Shown: piece by piece, positions 1 to 12,132 of the stretch
How the letters are laid out: each line of letters starts with the position of its first letter
How positions within the stretch are numbered: position 1 is the first letter of the stretch
Assembly: GCA_022496805.1 (NCBI GenBank)
Contig: CM040091.1
Coordinates: 20,512,336 to 20,576,335 of the forward strand
From: Pohlia nutans
Taxonomy: Eukaryota > Streptophyta > Bryopsida > Bryales > Mniaceae
DNA length: 64,000 nt
Direction of reading: 5' to 3'
Position numbers and translations under genes: made by a program
Notes under the pieces: model-generated
What the model was told of the DNA's origin: nothing
The model's input: the letters and a program-made list of their open reading frames with translations, nothing else
Database searches by the model: none

Positions 1-1908
1 AAGAAGATTCAAAGTACGATCCTCTGCACTGGACGGGCGTAAAGCGACTCAGTGCCTTCTATGAACTTCCATACTGGCACGTACAGTGACTCCCAAACAC
101 TGAATCTGTTGCTGCAGGTGAAGACTAAAGAAGGGACCCTCTGTTCCATTGCACAGGCCTTGGTAGACGCAACATCTGCATGTAACATGCGACAAGGCCA
201 TGTCAGCGCAGACGTCCCCATACACATATTTGAGAATAGAGTGTAATGGACGATAACGTGCCGGACATGGACATCGTATGAGCTGAAATGACGTCCGTAG
301 AGCGTGGGGTTTCGGTCAAAGAATGCCAGAGAGACGTACATGTCGTGTGGGGCAAGCATAGCATGCAGGAAGCACGTTTTCATTGTGTACATGGGGAGGG
401 GCGGTTAGTCAGAAGACAAAGCGCTACAGCACTATGAATGTTTGGTGGAACACATCAAATGTGCCAGTCAACGCTCAGAACGTTGTGCATTGAAACTGTA
501 CATAGGAAATCTGATAGCACGATGAATGTTAAATTCCGGGATGTACTGTGAGAGGTTAGCATAGACTGTCATTGCAGCACGAAAAGGAGGAGTCCGTCAT
601 CTATACCCTGAACCACAGATCGTAAAGTAGAGAAGCCGTTCGGGTGATGGATGGAAGTGACTAATGAGCAAACCGTGTATCTTGACAGCATCTAAAGGTT
701 CGACATGTGCTGGACGTCATGCACTGCGAGAAGAACTTGTGCGAGAACATACTGAAGACAATGTTTGGTATGAATGATAGCCCGGGCAGTCGTCAGGATG
801 TGGAGGACTTACAAATTCGTCAAGAGCTATGGTTGCAGGCACCACGACGCCAAAATGAAGAATTTCATATGCCGCAGGCACCGTATATATTGAATGTTGA
901 GGAGCGCAAGGAGTTTGTGCAAATTGTGTCGAATATCAAGACACCTACAAACTACGTCGGTTCAGTTCAGAAGCGCATGAAGGATGGAAAACTGTCGTAT
1001 ATGAAAACTCACGACTATCATATTCTGATGCAGCAGGTGATGCACGAACTGAAGGGGGTGCACGTTTTAATATGACAGACACAACTTTTATATGAAGTAC
1101 AAGGGACATGCAGTACTATGAAGGGCGTTGTGAAATAGATTGCTGGGATTACCAATTTCCTTTATGACAAGGAATTTATTAATACCAATATCTGACGTGC
1201 TTGTTGAACTGGAACGGTATGGTTATATGTGAACAGAGTGCAAATGCATGATAGAAAAAGGTAGCTGCTGTAGCATGTATGGTACGTGAACCCGTGGCAA
1301 TCGGTAACATATAACGTTTCTACAATTTCAAGAAATGTTGTCGTGTGTAGATACTGCCCGTCGCTGTGCGCAATTTATTGGAAGAGAATGTGCGGCTGGC
1401 AATCATCAAAATCAGTAGAGTGTTCCAGAAAATATGCGAAAAAGAGATTCGAGAAGCTGACAAGGACAGTATGATGCATAACGTGGTGATGGCGACATGT
1501 GTGCTGGAGAAAGAGTTTCCACCAACTTTTTTGAACGTCATGTCGCATCTGCCAGTGCATCTCGTTCAGCAGCTTTTCATATGCGGGCCTGTCCACTGCA
1601 GGTGGATGTATCCTATCGAGCGATACATGAAAACGCTAAAGGATTACGTGAGGACGTATGCACGTCCAGAAGGAAGCATAGCAGAAGGGTACAGTATGGA
1701 AGACACACTGGGATTTTGCACGGAGTACATGACACGATTCAAAGCAACAAGGCACCGTGTGTGGGACCCAATAGAAGAGCCTACAATGAATGACGAAGTC
1801 CTGAAGGCAAACGAAAGGATGAAGCGCAACCTGTCGGACGATGTGCGCAGCTATTTACACGCATTTGTTTTAGACAACGCGCCGACCTTGGAACCCTGGC
1901 GAGAATGA
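1..1908 (+). CDS. CACTA (En/Spm) transposase, Tnp2 C-terminal part plus DUF4218 (5' truncated by window edge)
   Basis: This is the 3' portion of a plant CACTA DNA-transposon transposase, which acts in the nucleus on the element ends. Three exons can be joined in frame. Exon <1-80 ends with FYELPYWH before a GT donor at 81. Exon 698-1036 begins VRHVLDVMHCEKNLCENIL, the Tnp2 (Transposase_21) signature, and ends HILMQQ. Exon 1351-1908 begins ILPVAVR and contains FPPTFLNVMSHLPVHLV, GPVHCRWMYPIERY and RPEGSIAEGY, the DUF4218 hallmarks. Both introns (81-697 and 1037-1350) have GT...AG borders and are phase 0. The N-terminal Tnp2 core lies outside the window. The stop at 1906-1908 may be real or may hide another donor towards the DUF4216 exon downstream. 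The family call is very secure; the exact borders are inferred. Confidence 0.88.
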
Positions 1909-2204
1909 GTCCCTGTATGCACTAACCTTTGGAAGTTGTGTCTATATGCATGGCAGGAGCGCTGGACATGCACGTTTATATGCCGCCTGGAGGCCTCTGT
2001 TTTCTGGTGTGTGATGTCCTCATTGACAGCACCGAAGACATTGCGCAGACTGTCCTTGTCGGTACATATGTCAGACACGACATACGCAGTGACGGACTGC
2101 GTTGACATTGACGGCATTCCAACGTGTGCACAGTCTTCCAGTGCGAATGTCTTGCTCTAGAAATAAGTAGACATCTAACTATTATGTGCTTGGGGCTGGT
2201 ACAG

Positions 2205-3048
2205 AGCATACATTGAGGCTAAGGGACGCAGGTGGGAAGAGCGGGAAGCATTTCGAGTTGAATCACGCCGTCAGCGGGTATCTGGCGCCACGAGGTACCC
2301 ACCAGCATTGAGCGAAATGCCAGCGTTTGCAGAATGGTTGAAGGCGACGGTCAAGGATGCGCAACATCATGGTCACGAGGTAGATGCCGATATTGTACAG
2401 TACGCACAACCACCAGAGCGATATGCGACGTCGCACCGGCAGATGCACGCGCACGGAATGCATCTACGTGTCCGGAGTTCAGAAGGCGGGCTCGTTACTC
2501 GGGACTCATGTGTCGTGGCCACTTTTACAGGGCAACTGCGTTCGGGGATGCGCAATGGGAAGCCAATTGAAAGAACAGAAGATTACGTAGGGTACATCGA
2601 AGAAATTTTGGAGGTTGATTATCGAAACCACTGCACGACAGTCTTGGTGTGCGACTGGGTTAGGCCGGCACGTGATGCTCGATACCCAAACATTGAACGG
2701 GATCGGTACGGCTTCTGCATGGCAAACTTCAACCACATGGACGGGAAGGTGCATCCGGACTCATTTGCATTTCCACTGCATTGCCAGCAAGTATTCTTTT
2801 CTGATGATCCGAGGAGACGTGGATGGAAGATAGTGTGTCGAACAGACATGCGGGGGAGGCGGAAGCCATTACAATTTCCACAACCGACCAGCAACATTGT
2901 ACAGGTCGGTAATGACGACGACTATGGAGGCCTGCAGCCTATTGTGCTGGAAACAGAGCTGGACAGAGTACCTGCAACAATGGCCGCGAGGTACGTAGCA
3001 TCGGCCAGTGAGAGCGTTCCAGAAGACGCACATGCACTGCAGCAATGA
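2205..3048 (+). CDS. CACTA transposon DUF4216 module (last exon of the same transposase gene)
   Basis: This open segment shows the DUF4216 pattern found at the C terminus of plant CACTA transposases: GLVTRDSCVVATFTGQL, then DYVGYIEEILEVDY, then a W-containing stretch followed by DRYGFCMANFNHMDGK, and HCQQVFFSDD before WKIVCRTDMRGRRK. A plausible acceptor (GGTACAG) lies at 2198-2204 and the frame is open from there to the TGA at 3046-3048. It follows the DUF4218 exon by about 300 bp on the same strand, the normal domain order, so it is most likely part of the same gene. I could not find a donor that joins the two cleanly in frame, so this could also be a decayed copy. The 100 C-terminal residues are acidic and low complexity. 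Confidence 0.82.
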
Positions 3049-4002
3049 CTCAGTGGCCTACTGATACTCACAGAGAGTCCGTTTCTGATCTTCACTTGTA
3101 CAGAGAGCAGACATTGCACTAGAATGAAGACATATAGGTTGAAAATATATAGATTTTGGCGCTACGGGATCACATATAGTACTCTGTATAGGCTGCACTT
3201 CTGTAGTTCAATTTCCATCGTTGTGTGCAAGCATGCACAAACAACACGACACTGCTAGTATCGCATTTTTACATAATGAATAGGCATATGTACCATGCGT
3301 GCCGCAAAGCTGCTTTGTTTCTACAGAGTGGGGATGGACATTTTCGTACGCTTTGAGTAGGAACGTTCCATCTCATTCATGTTGAATCATGAAGTTCTGA
3401 TGGCTTAATCGTGTGTTGTTCATATCGGCTACAGAATGCAATTCCTTCTGTGGTCGATGGGAAGGAATTCTTTCCGATTGTGAATGTGTGTCCGTGTACA
3501 TGGAACACTGACAAATTGTCCTGCTCAGATGTGTAATTTTGTTTCAGTCGGGGCGGTGTTCAGGACATTTTCAGTTGTGATGACGACTGCTACATGCATA
3601 TAGCAGACGCTGATGCTGTGAAAAAATTTCTGGGATGACCTGAAACGGAAAGGGGAACGAAGTTCGGCGCTTCCTGTTACATCATTGAATGCAAGCCTAG
3701 ATAAGTCCATATGGTTCACATTCATCAGGTGACGTGGCAAGGTACGCCAATGTGCAGGACAAGTCATCCATTACAGCTGACGTGGCGCTCAGAACGCAAG
3801 ATATGAATTCTTACAAATAATATTGCTCAATGCAAATCTATTATACAGTACATCACGGGTTGTCTCAGTCGACCGTTCCATGGTGGAATCGGTGGAAGTG
3901 ACAACCCAAGCTAAAAAAAAATTGGCTGTGAAGGTGCTGAACGACACGGGTCCCACCACTGCCGAAAACATACAAGCCGAGAGTAATCATGATATACAGT
4001 TC
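3049..4002. other. Intergenic, no gene seen
   Basis: This is the 3' flank of the CACTA gene. I see only short open frames without recognisable domains. The right terminal repeat of the CACTA element should lie in or beyond this stretch, but I did not find a convincing TAGTG end. Confidence 0.5.
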
Positions 4003-4392
4003 TAAGGTAGTAACACCTTAAACTGCCAACTACCCATTCCTGCCTCCTAGAATCTGACTCAAAGTGATTGGGAGTGTACCTAATATGGACCACAACTTCA
4101 CGAAAACTTCACGAGAACCAATGAGATGGAACCAATGAGATGAAAGCATTGACAAGTTTTGTCCATGTGTTCCTTCTGTTTCTTTTGGGTAAGTCTACAA
4201 TTTTGATTAGGTGTCTACAACACCTTCACTTCAAAAATTCGTGTAAAATTGCTCATGCGTCCAAAAATTTTGATTCCAAGACCCAACACTTCGTCTCCAA
4301 TTTGCTAACACATTCATGGTTTCACTTCATGCTTTTTGCACTCCCCGGTTACCAATTCCCTTATTCTGTCGGTTTAAGGTGTTACTACCTTA
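4003..4392. mobile_element. MITE, about 390 bp, with 21-bp perfect terminal inverted repeats
   Basis: The left end (4003-4023) and right end (4372-4392) are exact reverse complements over 21 bp; each begins TAAGGTAGTAACACC on its own strand. The terminal repeat is itself nearly palindromic (AAGGTAGTAACACCTT). No coding capacity is visible between the ends. The target duplication is unclear, so the superfamily is not assigned. Confidence 0.75.
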
Positions 4393-4532
4393 TCTCAGGA
4401 AAATGGGAGCTTCACATATTAACCCTTAAAAGTACCACTCTTTTGTAGGAAAGTCAAACTACATAATTTAGGCTTGAAGAATTATCAAAATATAAATTGA
4501 TGCATTTTTCATGCATGGATTTGAATGTACTC

Positions 4533-5083
4533 TTAACCCTTTAAGGTCCCGATGCAACACTGAGTTCAAAGAGTCGTTATAATATGTTTGATAAAATATT
4601 AAAATAGACATTGTTTACAATGCAAAGTTATAAATGTGAATGTGAAGATAACATCTAAACGGTTGGATTAATCATATGTATTGTTAATATTTTTAAAGTA
4701 ATTTTGCAAGGTTTTCTCTTGAAATTCAATTAAAAATCCAAAATAAACATTAAAAGTTTTAAAAACACTGTAATGAAATTGGAGCAACATGCATTACAAG
4801 ATGGTATGGTTTTCACTATTTGATTCTTATTATTTTCTTCAAAATCATGTTTACGGTCTCACTTTGTGAACTAAGAATGAAACTTGACAGTAACCACTTT
4901 TGCTATTTTTCAAAAACTCTCAAAATCTTATCTTCATGATCCAAACACTACAGATAGTAATCAACTGGCAGAAGAATTTTAAAAAAACGGAATGGATGGA
5001 AAACATCCCCGTGCGTGGTGAAGGGACGCGTCATTAAATCCTCCATCGTCCAGATCCTGGACGCAGGCGCGTCTAAGGGTTAA
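4533..5083. mobile_element. TTAA-flanked MITE (piggyBac-like ends), about 550 bp
   Basis: The left edge reads TTAACCCTTTAAGG and the right edge reads CTAAGGGTTAA, giving TTAA at both borders and CCCTT/AAGGG termini, as in piggyBac-type elements. Just inside the right end is the imperfect palindrome GTCCAGATCCTGGAC at 5048-5062. The interior is AT-rich and non-coding. Confidence 0.6.
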
Positions 5084-7216
5084 AGTCTGATTGAATTTTC
5101 AGAAGTTTTTACTTCAATATGGCCTTTTCAATAAATTTTTAGGTCAATGTCCACAAAATATAAATTTAATTACCAAAACAACTTTAGAAATTTATTATTT
5201 TTTGGGGACTATATCCCAAATTACAATGGGGAAACACATGATATGTGTTCCATACAAACTATTTTTTTCATGAAGACAATATAGGGAAATAAAAAGTAAG
5301 AATGAATGATAAAAATAAGCCATGTAACAATTCTGGAATGACCGGGACACACAGACCTAGCAATCTATTGAACTCTATCAATCGGTGGGAATGAAGTACA
5401 TTTATCATCTATAAGTACAGAGGAAGTTAGAAATATGAGTCTGTACGTACTCAAAACCCTAAACCACAAGAACAATATGTGGACAATCGAATATACTGCA
5501 GAATATAATATTGCTGACACGCATAACGGGACATGAAAATAGAGGAGGGAAAAAAGTACAAAATTAAAGCTATGACCCACTGTTCAATCATACGTCTAAT
5601 ATTCGCTATAATGGGTACATTACATAAAAACAAATAGAAAAAATCAACGTTGTTATAGTAATTTACAATTAACGGACAGAAATTTTGTGTACAAAATCTA
5701 AACAAATAACCGGCCAATTCGAAGTAAGGTAGAGGTACCTAAAACCAGCAGGACACCTAAAACCACAAACTTCTACTCCATTTTCATTTTAGGGAGGAAA
5801 TGTAACTTGTCAGTACATGATTTAACATGTTTGAGCATATCATGCATAAGTCATGTAATGAAAGTCTACATTTGTTTACTAAAATGAAAGAGGGGTGCAC
5901 AAGTAGGTGGTTTTAGGTGTCGTGGGGGTCATAGGTTATCCAACCTTAATACAAAGACTGCATAGAAACACTTCTAATTTTTGCCATCACCAAAAAGACA
6001 TTGTATTGCTATTATAAGACACACAGTCATACGTACTATTTTATTTTTCATGAACTCGAAAATGCCAACCACACGGAGGTTCTGGATAACCCTAAACATG
6101 TACCGGTATATTTATACTACAGTACAAAAGCAAGCACAGTCCCCTACGTTTCTGCCCTCCGGTCTGCGTTTTACCTCAGCTCACAGTAACTCAGTGCAAC
6201 TTACCCACAGTGAAAACCAGAGGGCATTGCCTACGTGGCGTTGCCGTGTTTCAGGCGACGTTGTCCAATAACATGCGGATGTTTTCGTTGACGTTCGCGA
6301 GAACATCTCTGTCTTCTCTAACATGAACACGTTAAACCGCTAATATTACAACCTTTAATGCAACAACCACTATAATCAGGCTGGCCAGGGGATCAGCTTC
6401 ATGTCAAAACGACGTCTAAGAAAACATGCATGTTTCATTCCAGCATCACCTAAAACACTGGTTTCTTCTAGTGTATTCAACTAGCAGAAGAATGAAAAAA
6501 AATAAAAAATGGATGAAAAAACATCTGGAACCACAGAAATTGAGCTGCTGAAATTCATCCGGCGTCCAGAATCTGGACGCCGGCGCGCTAAAGGGTTAAA
6601 TATATTTTTGTCAATGAGTTTATCAAAACTTATATTTAAGGTTTACGGCAACGTTATATTTACAAGGAGTAAAAACCTGAAAGTGAAGAAATTAAAAGAG
6701 ACCTATGATACGAGCATCTTTAGAAATACTTCTGTATTTTGGACACTCAACATTCAAATTTGTCGACGGTGGAAAATCTTCAAATTAAGTCTATTCTCCA
6801 ATCCCAACGGTGAACACAAATCCACCGATTGCAAATCATAGTCAAAAACCATAGAGTTAGCAAAATTCCAATAACACATGGAAGAACTATTTTCCAAAAT
6901 ATTAAAGAAAATCGAGGGTGTTTCTAAATTTTAATAACATTAGGTACCCATGTGTGCAAACAAATTCCAAATTGGAGTCTCGGGACTGATGGCTGCAAAA
7001 CCCACAAATATCAATGAATATAGAGATAGCAAAATCCCAAAAACAATAAAACATATGGAATTATTTTTTCCGTAAATGTCAACAAGGAAAATGTTTTACT
7101 GATAGTCAGACAGAAGTCCACGTGTTCTATACATAAGCACACAACAATAGTCATAGAACAATTCAATACCGTTACTACTACTCTAAAACAAGAAGAACTA
7201 TATCACTATGTTTTGC
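5084..7216. other. AT-rich intergenic region with MITE remnants
   Basis: No gene is supported here. At 6564-6599 there is a second copy of the element end seen at 5048-5083: GTCCAGAATCTGGAC followed by GCTAAAGGGTTAA, with the preceding about 90 bp also related. From about 6600 to 6840 the sequence matches a fragment of the TTAA MITE family found complete at 14721-15263 (shared ATTTACAAGGAGTAAAA and CTATTCTCCAATCCCAAC). The remaining sequence shows nothing I can name. Confidence 0.5.
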
Positions 7217-8710
7217 CTAATACACATGTCTAAAATGCTCGAACGGTACTGGCCAATGGTACGTCATCCTAAAACGTGTCACTAAATGAGTTAAACCTCC
7301 AATATTTCCTCGATCCGGGCTGCACAATCGATTCAAATAGCTCTCGAACACATCTGCCAACTCCTGTTGTCTATAAACAACTGAAGTTTCCCCAGGCGTC
7401 TGCAACTTCCAGTAATCCTCCGACATGTTGCCCTTGTTGATGCGCAACGCAAGTTTTGCAACTCCATATGCCTCAGTTGCCTTCGTCACTAGCGGGCATA
7501 TCTCCACATCTGCATCTGGCTTACGTACATAAGCAATCGTAGGATCCACCTAGTACCGATCTGCAAGATCCTTCTCCATTTCCTCTGTACTGTTGAACCC
7601 ATATAGTGACTTCATCGGCTCACTCGCAAAGGATAACATGCCTCAGTCACATACCCCGATGTATACACACGTCTCGTCCGCAGGGAAATGAAAAAGGATA
7701 TTATCAGGAGATAAATCATTGTGCAGGTTGTCGGTCATGTGTACCTCCATCATGATAATCACCAATGCCCACGCCAACTCCGTTCTTTTTTTACGGAACC
7801 GCCTCAGATAACTTGCTTTGACGACATCGTCTGCTGACATAGTTGTATGCAACGTACGCGCGTAGATATTGTCTCCGTACGTGTTGTCTAAATTCAGCAT
7901 CTGTCGCAATGTCCCACCATTCCACCAATATGCATAACCCTCGTATTTCGAAGGATTAATAGCCACATACCATATAATACCTGGATGGTCAATTCGAACG
8001 GCCATCGTTTCATTTTGGTGTTCTAATTTTGCAAGATCCGGTCTTGTCTTCCACTGTTTGGAAAGCTTCGCCGCAAACTCCCAATAAGGCTCAAACCCTG
8101 GGGCTCCTTCAATTCGAACCCTCTTCACCGTAGCATATGCACCCTTGAGTGATGTGTGCTCCACTTCAATGACATTGGCCGTAGCAGGCAATGCGTGGAC
8201 CAACTTATTCTTCATTAACTCCTCGGATCCACCAGCAACGTGTCTCCACCAACCGATATTTTGATTGCGCTGGCGTCCAAAGCTCCATGGTTTCATCAAC
8301 TTCGCAAAGGTGTCTGCTTTCTTCATCACTTCCTCAATATACGTATTGTCCTCAAGCAGCTTGTGGTCCTTCCCATACTTGGTTAATACTCCCTCGATAT
8401 TCCACAAAGAATCTTTCACCCTCCACTCCAACCACTTTGAGAAATCACGCTTTTCCATCTCCCAGTACCAAATTCCATCCCGAAGAGCCTGCAACATATT
8501 ATTCGCCATGTCGTCTTGAAATTTTTGCACACTCTGCTCTTTGTACCGAACAAACTTACTCTCCAACGCCATAAGCGTGTTGTTTCGGTAAAAATCCACC
8601 GTGAACTGCTGGAGAAACTTCTTACACGCATTCGACGGCATGTAAGGGCTGTCTTCAAGAGATTTTTGTTCCGTCGTCTTACCTATCTTATGCTTTTTTC
8701 CCTTCGGCAT
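7217..8710 (-). pseudogene. Protein kinase-like protein with two in-frame stops
   Basis: A minus-strand frame of 498 codons starts at the ATG at 8708-8710 and is interrupted only by TGA just after 7643 and TAG about 30 codons later. The N-terminal part (KGKKHKIGK, then a charged region) is not recognised. The C-terminal half resembles a eukaryotic protein kinase: HNDLSPDNILF fits the catalytic loop (HND in place of HRD), VYIGVCD-stop-G fits the D-x-G metal-binding motif, and YGVAKLALRI follows. Both stops fall where Trp would fit (TGG to TGA or TAG), suggesting recent inactivation. A GGACGGC array lies immediately upstream (8870-9095), as for other genes in this window, so it may be element cargo. 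The substrate is unknown and active-site completeness is doubtful. Confidence 0.6.
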
Positions 8711-8869
8711 GGTGACGGAGCTCTAGAATCGTTTAAAAAATTGGCAAAATATACCCCCCTGCAACGTTGACTTCTTCCTCCCCGAGTGACGAGCCAGAGG
8801 ATGGGATAACCCTGCCAACAGCAACCCGTAACTACTCTCACAATAATGTGAGTAGGGAGGAAAAAGTGA

Positions 8870-9095
8870 GCCGTCCGCTCTGGTCGGACGGCTTTATAGG
8901 CGGACGTGCTGTCCGATTAGGTCGGACACCCGATCGGACGGCCCGCGCCGTCCGCCAACCGATCGGACGGCCCGCACCGTCCGCCACCCGATCAGACACA
9001 CGTCGTCCGATCGACCGGCTGTCGGCGATCGGACGGGTCGCGCAGTCCGCCAGATCGGACGGCCTGCAGATCGGACGGCAGACCGGACCGGACAC
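8870..9095. repeat. GGACGGC motif array, mixed orientation
   Basis: The heptamer GGACGGC or its complement GCCGTCC recurs every 10-25 bp, often inside ATCGGACGGC. GC content is far above the flanks. Long open frames in this array are a by-product of the repeat, not genes. Confidence 0.8.
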
Positions 9096-9173
9096 ATTAA
9101 CCAAATTATCTTTGTTTTAGAATACTATCAAATATTCAATGCGCATAATCATCAAATCCCACGGTCTTGTTGG

Positions 9174-9750
9174 TTAACCCCTAGAATCCTCACCTATGTC
9201 CAGTTTACACAGTTTCGCAAAGATGCATTATAAAATGCAACTAACACGAATATTTGGAACTTGATGTATGAATAAAAGTTATACATTTTTTTTTTGTAGA
9301 TTCTATCTATACGGTTAGATCTATGATTGCTATCAATAATCTTTTTCTATAAAATTTGAAACATAAAATACAAAATTATTTTGTAATTCAATTACGAATA
9401 CGATATAGACAATATGTGGATGAAATTTTTTGTGATGGGTTATAATGTAGTACTTTAGGTGTAGTGATTTTTGGAGTTTTTTCGGATGCTTCATTTTAAT
9501 AGTTTTTTTTTTCCAATATCACTTTTGGACCAAGATCTTCAACATTTTCGGTGACACACTGCAACACAAAATGAGGCATAATTTTTTCAAACATTAGTTC
9601 CTTTTCAATCGAATCACACATACATGAAGCTAACTTCCCATAAATAAATCAGTACAAAACTCTCACCACAAAAAGTGTATGACGGATGAGAAAATACGGA
9701 TGAAATCTGTACATCTTGCACAATATGCATGGTTCGGCACTTAGGGGTAA
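9174..9750. mobile_element. TTAA MITE, family B, plus orientation, about 577 bp
   Basis: The left edge reads TTAACCCCTA and the right edge TTAGGGGTAA. The element matches 18132-18706 in inverted orientation along its length, for example the shared ATGCATTATAAAATGCAACT and ATGAATAAAAGTT blocks. It is non-coding. Confidence 0.65.
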
Positions 9751-10069
9751 ATTATGACTATATGTCAGGACTTTGAGACCAAAGTTCGAGATTACTCGAG
9801 CACGTGTGATCACTGATGTGATACACGGCTTGGTCCACCACTAAGTGACTGTAGGTACTAAATATATAACGACCATGCCCTTTGTTTTGAAAGATCCGCA
9901 CCCTGCAATAACTCAAGGTAATATTGAAAAATCCGTCTCGCAAATTGTAAACCTTGTTAAGTACCTAATCAAGCGTTATTTCCATTGGTCATTGATTAAG
10001 TTCGTATCTCATTAAAAGATATATCAATTTCGTTGGTGTTCTCTCCATTTTTTTATCGGACCTTCTATA

Positions 10070-11745
10070 CATGGTTGACTACAAAATGAGTTCACTTTAC
10101 CTTTAATGCAATTTGGAGGGTCTGAGCTGATCCTATGACTTGGTGGTGCATAGCACAAAGGCCTTTCCAAGAAGGACTCCCACCGCATTCTCATTTCCTC
10201 CCCTTCCATAACTACCTTGTACAATGAAAACGTCCATCACGAATAGGGTTATTTCTGAAAAAGAATCTTGCTTCGCTATAGTAAGAAGTTCAATAGGACA
10301 ATCGAACTACCGAAAGTGCACATTCTTCAACCCCTCTTCATTTTAGTTCCACGTTACATACTCCCCACTTGAATCATGTGGCTTCCCATACATACCTTTG
10401 GCCCAGCACTTTCTTCAAACCCTCTTCATCATCAAACACCCTCACGAGCTTCTCTGCTTAAGTGTTGTTCAGCAATTCCAGATCTCACAAAACCACAATC
10501 GTGAAGATCGGAACGCACACCTTTGAAGTGCATGCTATCGTAGCTTGAGATCCACTTTGCCTAACGTCAACTCTAATCTTGATTGAAACGCAGGAGAGGG
10601 TATTGCCTTGTTGCCCTTGTGACAACCTCATTCCAAGTGCCATGCCGCAAGATCGACACTTGAATACCTTCCTCGTAGACTTCATCCAAGCCTTACTGGT
10701 GCCTAGTCCTCCCTCATGCACCATGATAGTCCTACAGTACGACACCCTACCATAGGACTACAGCCTTTGACTACATAGGGCAATGTTCTATGTATCGTTC
10801 CAAATTCTCAATATGATACTAACACTAGTAGGGTTTAGGGTGTCACGGGACACGGTGTCTAAAGTCAGATTAGAATGTAGTACTATGATACAATCATAGC
10901 GCATGAGGGAGGACTAGGCACCACTAAGACTTGGATGAACTCTATGAGGAAGGTATTCAACTGTCAATCTTGCGGCATGGCTCTTGGAGTTTGGTTGTCA
11001 CCTCATCTTAACGCCGCATGCTACAAAAGCCTTAGAAACCCTAGAATGCTTATATTTTTCTAGTAGAGCCTTTCGAAGGTGAGTGTGTGCGAGACTAGCT
11101 TACCTCTTCGCAAACTACGTGTGTTTATCTTGCTTATGAGTGACTTAATAAATTGCATGCTCATCTGTTTCTAGAAAAAGCAAAGCATGCATCCACAAAG
11201 CTGGGGGCGAATAGGCAATATCATCTCAAGTGTTTCAATCGGGAGTGAAGTTTAGGGTTTAGACTGGCTGGATCTCAAGTTGCGAGAGTATGCACTTCAA
11301 AGGTGTTCGTTACGATCTTCACGATTGCGTTTCTGTGAGATCTGATGTTGCCGAACTGCACTTGAAGCACAGAAGCTCATGAGGTTGTTCGATGATGAAG
11401 ACGGTTCAAAGAAAGTACTCGGCCAAAAGTAAATACGGGAAGCCACTTAATTCAAGTGAAAAGTGTATAGCAAGGACCTAACATAAAGAGGGGTTCAATA
11501 AAGTGCACTTTTGGTGGTTCGTTCGCCGCCATGGACTTCTCAAGATAGTGAGACAAGATGTTTTTCATGAATAACTTCATTCGTGAAGGAGGTTTTCCTT
11601 GCACAAGGTAATTATAAAAGGAGTAGGAAATGAGAATGTGATGGGAGTCCTTCTTGGAAAGTCAACTGTGCTGTGCACAACCAAGTTCTAAGATAAGCTT
11701 CTAGCCCCTCCATTGCATTTGAACTAAACTCATATTGTTTTCAAT
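10070..11745. mobile_element. Large foldback (inverted repeat) element, arms of about 0.7-0.85 kb
   Basis: The left arm (about 10070-10745) and right arm (about 10885-11745) are imperfect reverse complements. Matching blocks include CCAAGAAGGACTCCCA at about 10168 with TGGGAGTCCTTCTTGG at about 11642, GCATGAGGGAGGACTAGGCA at about 10903 with its complement at about 10705, and GTATTCAA / TTGAATAC. The central spacer is about 140 bp. No ORF with a recognisable domain exists. Transcription would give a long hairpin RNA. It could be a foldback transposon or an inverted duplication of one non-coding unit. Confidence 0.7.
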
Positions 11746-12132
11746 CAGGTATGTAACGTCTGCAATAAAAGTCAAGGCGACACCAAACCAATTTATATAT
11801 CTTTTTGTAAGTCATGAACTCGATCTCTTGTTAATGGAAATAACGGTGCGTTATGTACTCATGACCAGTTCACTCTTCGCGATTAGATTATATATTTATA
11901 TATATATAAATATTTATGCCAATAATGTTCACACAATGAGCCATACATACTTTATAAGCCTAGAGCATTAGCGCTAGCAGCCTACAATATATCCAAAGTT
12001 TGTAGCATCCAAACAAAATTCAAACTAAGGACATGTCTTGGTCTATACAAAGCAAAATTCAAGACATTGGATTCTACGGTCTAGGCTAGGTTTCAACTTC
12101 CACTTGAGCATGGATAGTCCTGTTAAATCCGC
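11746..12132. other. Short intergenic stretch, no gene seen
   Basis: AT-rich, with a small TATA run near 11890-11910. It lies at the 3' side of the minus-strand gene that ends at 12133. Confidence 0.4.
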
